A DNA stretch of 6,167 bases, from contig MAGV01000062.1 of the NCBI GenBank assembly GCA_001717015.1, positions 10,179 to 16,345 of the forward strand. Direction: 5' to 3'. Shown here in pieces: positions 1 through 5,528 of this stretch; the first letter of the stretch is position 1, and every line of letters begins with the position of its first letter. The notes beneath the pieces are model-generated. The model made no database searches. It was not told the origin of the DNA and worked only from the letters and a program-made list of their open reading frames with translations. Source of the DNA: Candidatus Methanosuratincola petrocarbonis (ex Vanwonterghem et al. 2016). Its GTDB lineage: Archaea; Thermoproteota; Methanomethylicia; Methanomethylicales; Methanomethylicaceae. Both the position numbers and the translations under genes were made by a program.

Positions 1-77
1 CCCGAACCCGCCATCCCAAGCCCTGTGTACCGCCGAGCCATGCATTCCTGCCATTCTGGAGCGTTTCTTTCAAGCGG

Positions 78-941
78 TCATTCTGCTGGGCACCCTTGGC
101 AGACCCTGTTGTAACTGCCGCTTAAGTGGGATCTCCTAAAGCTACGGTACTCTTCCGAATTCCATATGGCCCAGAATGGTGTCTCGAAAGCATTGCCGAA
201 GGTGATCCTGCTCGGGTCCATCCTCGCAGTGCACGGAGTGACCTCCCCCTCGCATGATATGAATGCGCTGGAGAATGGCCACTGGCACTTCCCGAACCTC
301 TTCTTCACAATCCCTCCACCAGCCTGGAGAACCATATCCCTAAGTGCCTGGTACTGTGCGCCATCCTCCTGCCACCAGTTTTCTAGGGGCACAGACACGC
401 ACCTTACCCCCCTCTTGGCGAACGCGGACTGGATCGCAGGAAGGATCCTGAGGTTCTCAGGGGTCCCAAGAACAGAGACGCTCAGCCTGCCGTCGGTTCC
501 AAGCGAGGGTTGCTCGGAGAGCAGTATGTCGATGGCGGGGATCGTGGCAATATTGAACGAGAGCTCGATGAAGTCGAAAGAGAATAGTATCTCATATGCG
601 TTCTCCTCGCTGACATTCATGCCGTTCGTGACCAGTTTCGTCCTCAAGCCCCTGAGGTGGGCCTCGGTGCACATCCTGAAAACCTCTGGGTTCTTAAGGG
701 GCTCGCCCAAACCGCTCATGACCACCTGCTCGAGCGTGGGTATCCCGTCGAGGATCCTCTTGAAACAATCAAAGCCCATATCCTTCCCCTTTCTTGCGCT
801 CGGGATGGTCCCGTGCAGACAGGTCGGGCACTCGAGATCGCACTTGGTCGTCGGCTCTATCACGACCTCCCTCGGCAGGGGCGCCCTCTCATGCCATTTT
901 CTGAGCCTAAGCAAGCCGGTCCTGATGGGGTTCGGCACCAT
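78..941 (-). CDS. Radical SAM protein with twitch/SPASM-like C-terminal cysteines, substrate unknown
   Basis: This is a 287-aa radical SAM enzyme. The cluster motif CDLECPTC (Cys34, Cys38, Cys41) would hold the [4Fe-4S] that cleaves S-adenosylmethionine, and GLGEP at 77-81 is the usual SAM-contacting strand-2 motif. The C-terminal third carries Cys219, Cys230, Cys237, Cys281 and Cys284 around the sequence CEGEVTPC and a closing CQGC. That matches twitch/SPASM-type domains that bind an auxiliary Fe-S cluster, although there are too few cysteines for a full two-cluster SPASM. Such enzymes modify peptides, sugars or cofactors; the substrate cannot be read here. The frame stays open back to 1142, but those extra 67 residues look non-homologous and overlap the neighbouring promoter and trm5 start. 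ATG at 941 is chosen because an AGGTG lies 7 nt upstream. A TATA-like AGATATT (969-975, minus) would give a very short leader. The fold is firm and the function is open. Confidence 0.85.
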   Translation of the reverse strand: MVPNPIRTGLLRLRKWHERAPLPREVVIEPTTKCDLECPTCLHGTIPSARKGKDMGFDCFKRILDGIPTLEQVVMSGLGEPLKNPEVFRMCTEAHLRGLRTKLVTNGMNVSEENAYEILFSFDFIELSFNIATIPAIDILLSEQPSLGTDGRLSVSVLGTPENLRILPAIQSAFAKRGVRCVSVPLENWWQEDGAQYQALRDMVLQAGGGIVKKRFGKCQWPFSSAFISCEGEVTPCTARMDPSRITFGNAFETPFWAIWNSEEYRSFRRSHLSGSYNRVCQGCPAE

Positions 942-1033
942 GCGAAGACACCTGCGATGCTGCCCTGGAATATCTCTGGTTGGGTCTAATGAAGTTTCTG
1001 AAAAAGCATTCCGCGCGCAATCCGGTTGCAGAT

Positions 1034-1043
1034 GATATATATC
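1034..1043. promoter_or_regulatory. TATA-like element in the divergent radical SAM / trm5 intergenic region
   Basis: GATATATATC is a perfect 10-bp palindrome and resembles an archaeal TATA box. On the plus strand its centre lies about 35 bp before the trm5 ATG, so transcription starting some 26 bp downstream would leave a leader of about 8 nt. Being symmetric, it could also drive the radical SAM gene on the minus strand with a leader of about 70 nt. The start sites are inferred from spacing only. Confidence 0.5.
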
Positions 1044-1072
1044 CCGCGTTTCAAATATCAGTCTGGAAAAAG

Positions 1073-2143
1073 ATGAACCAGCCTGAATGTTGTTTTTGCA
1101 TAAGGACAGGAAGAGAAACAGGGGAGCTTGTAAGGCGTGCAATCATGGCCCTCGGCCTGCTCGACAGGACTAGGGAGATAATCTCTGAGGGGGGATTCGT
1201 CTACTTCCCCGTAACCAGGCGTCCTGAGCAGAATGAGATCGAGGCGATCTCCAAAGCCGGAGAGGTCTCTGTGGAGCCAAGGCGCCTCCCGGAGATTTCG
1301 CCCCCCTGCCCGAAGAGCATTGAAGAATTCCTTCAGGGCAAGATGCCACAGGATGCCCTCAGATCACTGCCAAAATCCTACGACATCGTCGGGGACATAA
1401 TCGTCATTGAGCGCCTCTTGCCTGGCGCAGAGCCCTACCGGAAAGAGATAGCCGAGGCCCTGCTGAGATTTCACAAAAGCGCCAAGACAGTCCTGCTCAA
1501 GACAGGAAAGGTCGACGGCCCTTACCGCATACCCGTCCTCGAGCTCCTCGCCGGAGAGGACAGGCGCGAGACTGTGCATTCAGAGTACGGGATCAGGCTT
1601 AGGGTAGACCTCTCCAAGGCATACTTCTCTCCAAGATTGGGCTTCGAGCGGAACCGCGTGGCAGATCTTGTCAAGGACGGTGAAACAGTGGTGGACATGT
1701 TCGCTGGCGTCGGGCCGTTTTCCATAATGATCGCGAAGAGGCACAGATCAAGGGTATTCGCAATCGACATTAATCCGGACGCAGTCAAGATGATGCAGTA
1801 CAATTTGAGTATCAACCGTCTTAAAGGTGAAGTTACGCCGATTTGCGGCGACGCCTCAGCTCTCTCTTCAAAACTGCAGGGTACTGCAGACCGCGTAATA
1901 ATGAACTTGCCCGCCCAGTCCCTTGAGTTCTTGGGCGCCGCGCGCCAGTTCCTAAAGAGGAGCGGCGGCGCTGTACATGTTTACCTGTTCTCCGGTCCCC
2001 CTCCAACCGAGTCTGCCATCAGAAAGTTCGCAGAGAAGGCATCCCGTGTCGGGGAATATGAGTTGGTAAACTGCCGGGTGGTCAAGCCGACCGCCCCCAG
2101 GGAATGGATCGTCTCCATTGACGCCCAATTCAAACAGCTCTGA
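1073..2143 (+). CDS. trm5: tRNA (guanine(37)-N1)-methyltransferase, Trm5/TYW2 family
   Basis: This 356-aa class I SAM-dependent methyltransferase is of the type that makes m1G37 in tRNA, which protects the reading frame and feeds wyosine synthesis. An N-terminal D1-like domain (about 1-65, with CIRTGRETGELVRRA and GLLDRTREI) is followed by SYDIVGDIIVIE at 102-113. Next come the family signature region at 169-200 (DLSKAYFSPRLGFERNRVADL), SAM motif I DMFAGVGPFSI (208-218), the acidic motif AIDINPDAV (230-238) and the catalytic-type NLP at 278-280. D1 plus the NLP motif favour Trm5b over archaeal TYW2, but paralogues in this family are hard to tell apart. The start is ATG 1073, because homology begins just after it and the TATA-like element fits. 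An upstream ATG at 980 would add 31 unrelated residues and run through that element. No strong ribosome binding site is seen. Confidence 0.88.
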   Translation: MNQPECCFCIRTGRETGELVRRAIMALGLLDRTREIISEGGFVYFPVTRRPEQNEIEAISKAGEVSVEPRRLPEISPPCPKSIEEFLQGKMPQDALRSLPKSYDIVGDIIVIERLLPGAEPYRKEIAEALLRFHKSAKTVLLKTGKVDGPYRIPVLELLAGEDRRETVHSEYGIRLRVDLSKAYFSPRLGFERNRVADLVKDGETVVDMFAGVGPFSIMIAKRHRSRVFAIDINPDAVKMMQYNLSINRLKGEVTPICGDASALSSKLQGTADRVIMNLPAQSLEFLGAARQFLKRSGGAVHVYLFSGPPPTESAIRKFAEKASRVGEYELVNCRVVKPTAPREWIVSIDAQFKQL

Positions 2144-2156
2144 ACGCCAAAAAGTG

Positions 2157-2192
2157 TTTCCATGTTTTTCAATTCGAACAAATATTTTTATT
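2157..2192 (+). terminator. Possible T-run termination zone after trm5
   Basis: Two runs of five T (2165-2169 and 2185-2189) lie shortly after the trm5 stop in an AT-rich patch without a stem-loop. Archaeal termination typically uses oligo-T tracts, so termination here is plausible. The second run overlaps the promoter proposed for the next gene, so the two roles cannot be separated by eye. Confidence 0.3.
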
Positions 2193-2194
2193 AA
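2183..2194 (+). promoter_or_regulatory. TATA-like promoter of the response regulator gene
   Basis: The AT-rich tract TATTTTTATTAA is preceded by a purine-containing CGAACAA that could act as a BRE. Its centre is about 60 bp before the start codon. The inferred start site is near 2213-2216, leaving a leader of about 35 nt that contains a Shine-Dalgarno sequence. The assignment rests on composition and spacing only. Confidence 0.4.
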
Positions 2195-2210
2195 GCGCGA
2201 CCTTTCATAT

Positions 2211-2220
2211 CTACTAGTAG
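2211..2220. repeat. 10-bp perfect palindrome CTACTAGTAG at the inferred transcription start
   Basis: CTACTAGTAG reads the same on both strands and does not extend further. It sits some 20 bp after the TATA-like tract, where transcription of the regulator gene should begin, so a dimeric repressor bound here could block initiation. About six palindromes of this size are expected by chance in a window this long, so only the position makes it notable. Confidence 0.3.
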
Positions 2221-2235
2221 TTTACCCTTACCTCC

Positions 2236-2242
2236 AAGGTGG
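2236..2242 (+). promoter_or_regulatory. Shine-Dalgarno site that selects ATG 2249
   Basis: AAGGTGG lies six bases before ATG 2249. It resembles the GGAGGTGATC core complementary to the archaeal 16S rRNA 3' end. A TTG immediately upstream (2246) is in frame but is three bases closer and less likely. Confidence 0.6.
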
Positions 2243-2248
2243 CAGTTG

Positions 2249-2713
2249 ATGTCGCAGTCAAAAAAGCGGATACTTGTGGTTGATGACGACGAGGACATCC
2301 GGGAGACCCTCAAGTCCCTGCTAACGAAGAAAGGGTATATTGTGGATACCGCAAATGACGGGGCAACGGCGATCCAGAAGTCCGAATCAACCCCTTACAA
2401 CCTCGCCCTGCTTGACGTGGTACTTCCGGACATGGAAGGGACCCAGCTTCTTGTGAAGCTGAAGCCGACCACGCCCCGCATGCGCAAGATAATGGTAACC
2501 GGTCATGCGTCGCTTGATAACGCCATTAGGGCGGTCAACATGGGCGCCGACGGCTACCTGATAAAGCCGGTCTCCCCACCAGAATTGCTGAGGATGATAG
2601 AGGACCAGCTAAAGCGGCAGGAGGACGACGGGCGGCTAACCCAGGAGAAGATTACGTCTTTCATAGAAACGCGAATAAAAATGCTCGAGGGATCTGAGGG
2701 GGGTAAAGAATAG
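2249..2713 (+). CDS. Receiver-only response regulator
   Basis: This is a 154-aa CheY-like receiver protein of an archaeal two-component system. The acidic pocket Asp12-Asp13-Asp14 follows strand 1, the phospho-acceptor is Asp56 in ALLDVVLPDMEG, and the switch Thr84 (VTGHAS) and Lys106 (LIKPVSP) are in place, so the domain should be phosphorylatable. After about residue 120 comes a short charged tail predicted to be helical and no DNA-binding domain, so output must go through a partner. The 87-aa protein encoded 41 bp downstream, which resembles an archaeal output domain, is the natural candidate. No histidine kinase is in the window. ATG 2249 is preferred over the adjacent TTG 2246. A palindrome at the inferred transcription start may be an operator. 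Confidence 0.93.
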   Translation: MSQSKKRILVVDDDEDIRETLKSLLTKKGYIVDTANDGATAIQKSESTPYNLALLDVVLPDMEGTQLLVKLKPTTPRMRKIMVTGHASLDNAIRAVNMGADGYLIKPVSPPELLRMIEDQLKRQEDDGRLTQEKITSFIETRIKMLEGSEGGKE

Positions 2714-2742
2714 CCTCTGAAGATGACCGCATTAATTTGGAT

Positions 2743-2747
2743 GGGTG
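2743..2747 (+). promoter_or_regulatory. Shine-Dalgarno site that selects ATG 2755
   Basis: GGGTG lies seven bases before ATG 2755 and supports that start over the in-frame TTG at 2737, which lies upstream of this site and has no comparable sequence ahead of it. Confidence 0.5.
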
Positions 2748-2754
2748 CGCATTA

Positions 2755-3018
2755 ATGTCGGCTGAATTTTCGTCTAGGGCGACTGTCTATTTGCACAACA
2801 AGGACTTCGAAAGCATAGTGCGGAGTGCGCTGAAGGACATATTCGGGGAGCCCCTAGCCTCATCGGTCATCTTCCAAATCGGCGGCACAGAGTCGATCAT
2901 GGACCCGTCCCTATTCGAGAAGAAGATCCGCCTAGTTTTCGGTCCGGGGGCAGATCTGATCTTGGATTATGTGGCTAAGAAGCTCGAGAATCCCCGGAAG
3001 AGGATTGTCCGCAAGTGA
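2755..3018 (+). CDS. Small helical protein resembling the NitrOD5/DUF3227 output domain
   Basis: This 87-aa, probably cytoplasmic protein has no signal peptide or membrane segment. Its visible layout is an N-terminal helix (SIVRSALKDIFG, about 20-31), a middle helix after GEPLASSVIFQIGG, and a C-terminal block DPSLFEKKIRLVFGPGADLILDY (50-72). From memory, the pattern with a Pro and Phe before an FGpGA turn followed by a last helix matches small archaeal domains called NitrOD5 (formerly DUF3227). These are often fused to receiver domains in Nitrososphaeria and related lineages. Here the domain stands alone, directly after a receiver-only gene and probably in the same transcript. Its biochemical role is unknown; a protein-protein output role is inferred. 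ATG 2755 is chosen over TTG 2737 because of the GGGTG at 2743-2747. A profile search would settle the family. Confidence 0.75.
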   Translation: MSAEFSSRATVYLHNKDFESIVRSALKDIFGEPLASSVIFQIGGTESIMDPSLFEKKIRLVFGPGADLILDYVAKKLENPRKRIVRK

Positions 3019-3029
3019 TCTGCGATCGG

Positions 3030-3458
3030 TCAATCCGGGGCCTCCACCTCAATCGTCAGCCTGATCTTGGCGCCATCCCTTGCGATCCTTTCCACCAGAT
3101 CCCTCCTCAGTTCAGAGGCTGACTTGTCTGAATAGACCATCAGCGTCCGCCCGCAGACATATCCGCTCTTCCTGGCAACCATTTCACTCTCACTCTCGAG
3201 GGTCAGCCTTGCGCTGCCCCTGCCCCTGACGACGTCACATATCCCGTCTGATTCGATCCACAGCGCCACTTCCGTGCCGTCCCTCCTCAGCGCCTCCTTC
3301 ATCTCCTGCGGGAGCTCCGAAAGGCCCAGGGTCGCCCTAGTGGCGACTATGCAGTCCCCCTTCCTGGTCTTAACCTCGTCCTTCGTGATCTCAAGCGTAG
3401 TGGGGTGCCTCGCAGAGATCTTCCTGTCCCCCTCCGCATAGAATGTCAATTTCCGCAT
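3030..3458 (-). CDS. DUF371 family protein
   Basis: This 142-aa protein belongs to DUF371, a mostly archaeal family without an assigned function. Recognisable blocks are HPTTLEIT (18-25), KGDCIVAT (33-40), GRGSARLTL (79-87), and MVARKSGYVCGRTLMV with DKSASELRRDLV (93-122). These run nearly the full family length, so the protein looks intact, soluble and cytoplasmic. The invariant-looking Asp-Cys in KGDCIV and the RKS...RT block are the likely functional residues, but this is inference from conservation as remembered. ATG 3458 is chosen. A TTG at 3467 would add three residues, but it sits at the position where transcription should begin from the TATA-like element at 3489-3495, so the mRNA is probably nearly leaderless. 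The gene converges on the NitrOD5-like gene with an 11-bp gap and diverges from pcm. Confidence 0.87.
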   Translation of the reverse strand: MRKLTFYAEGDRKISARHPTTLEITKDEVKTRKGDCIVATRATLGLSELPQEMKEALRRDGTEVALWIESDGICDVVRGRGSARLTLESESEMVARKSGYVCGRTLMVYSDKSASELRRDLVERIARDGAKIRLTIEVEAPD

Positions 3459-3488
3459 GGCAACCAAGCTTTTTTTAGGCTTAGCCTC

Positions 3489-3495
3489 TATAAAT
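3489..3495. promoter_or_regulatory. Shared TATA-like element between DUF371 and pcm
   Basis: TATAAAT (ATTTATA on the minus strand) lies in the 61-bp gap between two divergent genes. Adding the usual 26-27 bp spacing puts one start site at about 3518-3519, adjoining ATG 3520. The other falls at about 3465, seven bases before ATG 3458 on the minus strand. Both genes would then have leaderless or near-leaderless mRNAs. Confidence 0.5.
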
Positions 3496-3519
3496 CTTTA
3501 GAAGTGTCTCAGGTTGGGC

Positions 3520-4188
3520 ATGTCTGATAAGAGGGAGCAGCTGGTTAGGCGACTGATCGAAGAGGGTGTGCTGAGCCAGCCTGAAGTCATAAAGGCGATG
3601 TCGAAGGTGCCCAGGGAGGAATTTGTAGTCCCCGAGCTCCGGGAGCAGGCATACATGGACACCCCGCTCCCTTCACTTGAAGGGCAGACAATTTCTGCGC
3701 CCCACATGGTCGCGATCATGTGCCAGCTGCTCTCACTGAAGCCGGGGCACATAGTGCTTGAAGTCGGGGCTGGCACAGGCTACCATGCCGCGGTTTGTGC
3801 TGAGATCGTTGCCCCGCGGCAGCCTGGCGCCAGAGACGGACATGTATTCGCCATCGAGCGTGTGCGTTCCTTGGTCGAATTCGCCAGGTCGAACCTTGCG
3901 CGCTGCGGGTACTCCGACAGGGTCACTGTGGTCGAAGGGGACGGGACACTGGGATACCCTGATGCTGCTCCCTATGACGCGATCCTCGTCACCGCTGCCG
4001 CCCCTAGGATACCTCCACCGCTTAAGTCGCAGCTCAGGGACGGGGGCAGGATGGTAATCCCAGTCGGCGAGGCATACTCGATCCAGGACCTGATAGTTGT
4101 CGAGAGGACCGGCAGCGACTTCAAGGAGTGGACATACGGGGGGTGCGTCTTCGTCCCCCTCTGTGGAAGGTATGGCTGGAGCCAATGA
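3520..4188 (+). CDS. pcm: Protein-L-isoaspartate O-methyltransferase
   Basis: This 222-aa enzyme transfers a methyl group from SAM to the side-chain carboxylate of L-isoaspartyl residues, which starts their repair to aspartate in aged cytosolic proteins. The family's start LVRRLIEEGVL is followed by VPREEFV (30-36) and the substrate-binding QTISAPHMVA (56-65). Next are SAM motif I VLEVGAGTGYHAAV (79-92), the acidic motif around AIERV (111-115), YDAILVTAAAPRIPPPL (152-168) and the C-terminal FVPLCGRYGW. All blocks are present and the length is normal for archaeal PIMT. ATG 3520 fits the shared TATA-like element as a leaderless start; TTG 3514, two codons earlier, is the alternative. The stop lies only two bases from the FEN-1 stop on the opposite strand. 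Confidence 0.95.
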   Translation: MSDKREQLVRRLIEEGVLSQPEVIKAMSKVPREEFVVPELREQAYMDTPLPSLEGQTISAPHMVAIMCQLLSLKPGHIVLEVGAGTGYHAAVCAEIVAPRQPGARDGHVFAIERVRSLVEFARSNLARCGYSDRVTVVEGDGTLGYPDAAPYDAILVTAAAPRIPPPLKSQLRDGGRMVIPVGEAYSIQDLIVVERTGSDFKEWTYGGCVFVPLCGRYGWSQ

Positions 4189-4190
4189 CT

Positions 4191-5225
4191 CTAGAACCAT
4201 CGCATGAGGTCGGGCTGGCGCCTCTTCTCCTTCCCCCCCTCCACGAGCCTGGCAAGCGCAGCCCTTATCCTCTCAGGCGAGAAGTCGAACCCGTCACAGA
4301 GGTACGCCACAAGCCCCTCGGTGTCGACCTTGCCCCAAGCCAGGCTGTAGTCGCCCCTCACCGTCGGTTTCAGGAAGATCTCCCTGATGGCCCTGTAGTC
4401 TATGGTTTGATCATCCTCCACCAGCCCGCGCTCTAGCGCCGCCTCCAGAGATCCTGCCTCCTTCAGTATCTTCAGCGCCTTCTTGGGGCCTATGCCCTTG
4501 AACCCCTCCGGGTTGAAGTCTGTTCCGATGAGTATGCCCAGATCGACCAGCATCTCCCTGGTCAGCCCATTCTCCCTCAGGACTTCCTCGAGCTCGACCA
4601 GCTCGGGCTCGATGCTGACGTAAACGGGCTTGTTGGGTAGCTTCCTCCTCCCGGATATGGTCAGGTTCCTTACGAGCCTGGGCGCCCCGAAGAGCAATGA
4701 ATCGTAGTCCTGGCTTGCGACCGCCCATGCATCGCCCTTCATCGCCATGTAGGCTGCCTGAGCCTCCCCCTCCGATGGTGCCTGCACCCATGGCACGCCC
4801 AGGAGATCGAGCAGAGACTTCGACTGCTCGACCATCTCCGACGAGAGCCTCGAGGTGGCCTGCGCGTGCTTCCTCGCTGCCTTCAGGTCTCCCCTCTCGA
4901 TTGCCTTCCTGTACTCTTCCCTCGCCTTCTCCTTTGTTTCCACCCTCCGGGAAATCTCTTCCGCTTTCATCTCCGGCGGCTTGCCGTCAAATGTGTAGAC
5001 GGGCTTCACACCCGCCTCGAGGAGGTTGATCGTCCTGTAGAAGATGCCGCTCAGGTGGCTGGTGACCCTGCCCCTCGAGTCCCTCAGCGGGGTCCCGTCC
5101 GGCTGCCTGATTATCGCGAGAAACTGGTAAAGCGCATTGTAACCGTCGATGGCGAGTATGCGCCCCCCAAGCCCCTCAAGGGAGACCGGGGTGTGCCTTA
5201 CGAGGTCCTTCAAGTTTACGCCCAG
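4191..5225 (-). CDS. fen: Flap endonuclease 1 (FEN-1), apparent CTG start
   Basis: This 344-aa structure-specific nuclease removes 5' flaps during Okazaki-fragment maturation and repair. With Met1 on CTG 5225, the acidic two-metal residues fall at Asp27, Asp80, Glu152, Glu154, Asp173, Asp175 and Asp236, exactly the numbering known for archaeal FEN-1. The N-terminus reads MGVNLKDLV, the canonical MGV.L.DLV. The helix-hairpin-helix GFKGIGPKKAL and a C-terminal PIP-box QPDLMRWF for PCNA binding are intact. No ATG, GTG or TTG lies between the upstream in-frame TAG (5247-5249) and this CTG. TTG 5213 would delete residues 1-4, including the conserved Gly2. A run of seven G ends six bases before CTG and may act as ribosome binding site. 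The gene follows the winged-helix gene by 21 bp in the same frame, suggesting translational coupling. Its 3' end abuts pcm tail to tail. Confidence 0.96.
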   Translation of the reverse strand: MGVNLKDLVRHTPVSLEGLGGRILAIDGYNALYQFLAIIRQPDGTPLRDSRGRVTSHLSGIFYRTINLLEAGVKPVYTFDGKPPEMKAEEISRRVETKEKAREEYRKAIERGDLKAARKHAQATSRLSSEMVEQSKSLLDLLGVPWVQAPSEGEAQAAYMAMKGDAWAVASQDYDSLLFGAPRLVRNLTISGRRKLPNKPVYVSIEPELVELEEVLRENGLTREMLVDLGILIGTDFNPEGFKGIGPKKALKILKEAGSLEAALERGLVEDDQTIDYRAIREIFLKPTVRGDYSLAWGKVDTEGLVAYLCDGFDFSPERIRAALARLVEGGKEKRRQPDLMRWF

Positions 5226-5231
5226 GGACTG

Positions 5232-5238
5232 CCCCCCC
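5232..5238 (-). promoter_or_regulatory. G7 run, possible ribosome binding site for the FEN-1 CTG start
   Basis: Seven consecutive G on the minus strand end six bases before CTG 5225. They could pair with the CCUCC of the 16S rRNA tail using a G-U wobble. The spacing fits CTG 5225 and is too long for TTG 5213 (18 bases), so the site helps to choose the start. Confidence 0.4.
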
Positions 5239-5246
5239 GCCGCGCA

Positions 5247-5486
5247 CTATTTTGGCTGAAGGAGAGAGATCACTCTGCCCTTCTTGATCTGCGACACCGT
5301 TATCTTCCCCCTCAGCTCCAGGTTCATCAGTATCTTGTTTATCTCGAGCGCTGAGATGTCCCTCATCATTGCCCTGAGCATCTCAACGAGCTCCTCTTCC
5401 TTCAGGGTCCCCTGCCTCTTCGCGAGCAGATCCAGCACTATCAGCTCCGGCGACTCGGTCCTCCACCTTATCCCCTCTTCTGCCAC
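5247..5486 (-). CDS. Small winged-helix-like protein between the CDC48 and FEN-1 genes
   Basis: This is a 79-aa basic protein. The layout is helix (PELIVLDLLAKRQGTL), helix (KEEELVEMLRAMM), a likely recognition helix (ISALEINKILMNLELRG) and a terminal beta-hairpin-like KITVSQIKKGRVISLL. That is the order of a winged helix-turn-helix fold. No catalytic motif or membrane segment is seen. I do not recognise a named family, and nucleic-acid binding is inferred from fold alone. The start is GTG 5486: it is the only common start codon after the upstream in-frame TAG, with a GGGAG-rich tract before it. The gene starts 42 bp after the CDC48 stop and ends 21 bp before the FEN-1 CTG, so co-transcription is likely. 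Its TAG stop is the only in-frame stop between it and FEN-1. Confidence 0.75.
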   Translation of the reverse strand: MAEEGIRWRTESPELIVLDLLAKRQGTLKEEELVEMLRAMMRDISALEINKILMNLELRGKITVSQIKKGRVISLLQPK

Positions 5487-5528
5487 TGCACCACTCTCCC
5501 TCTCCCCATTCTACTTCTGCCAACGCAA

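Noticed and set aside
1..77. Possible gene start at the left edge on the minus strand (ATG at 54, 45 or 41)
   Set aside because: Fewer than 20 codons are visible, several start codons in different frames compete, and no motif is recognisable. I call no gene; extending the contig to the left would decide.
166..1035. Plus-strand open frame of 289 codons over the radical SAM gene
   Set aside because: It is antisense to a gene with a clear radical SAM motif, is Ser/Pro/Leu-rich with no recognisable domain, and would also overlap the trm5 promoter.
980..1072. Longer Trm5 start at ATG 980
   Set aside because: The added 31 residues resemble no Trm5 N-terminus, and the region carries the promoter; family homology begins after ATG 1073.
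942..1142. N-terminal extension of the radical SAM protein by 67 residues
   Set aside because: The extension lacks homology-like character, overlaps the trm5 start and the TATA-like element, and is unnecessary because ATG 941 has a ribosome binding site.
4866..5354. Plus-strand open frame of 162 codons across the FEN-1 and winged-helix genes
   Set aside because: It is an antisense shadow of two supported genes, Pro/Leu/Arg-rich and without a domain. Similar shadows at 3733-4200 (minus) and 4411-4791 (minus) were dismissed for the same reason.
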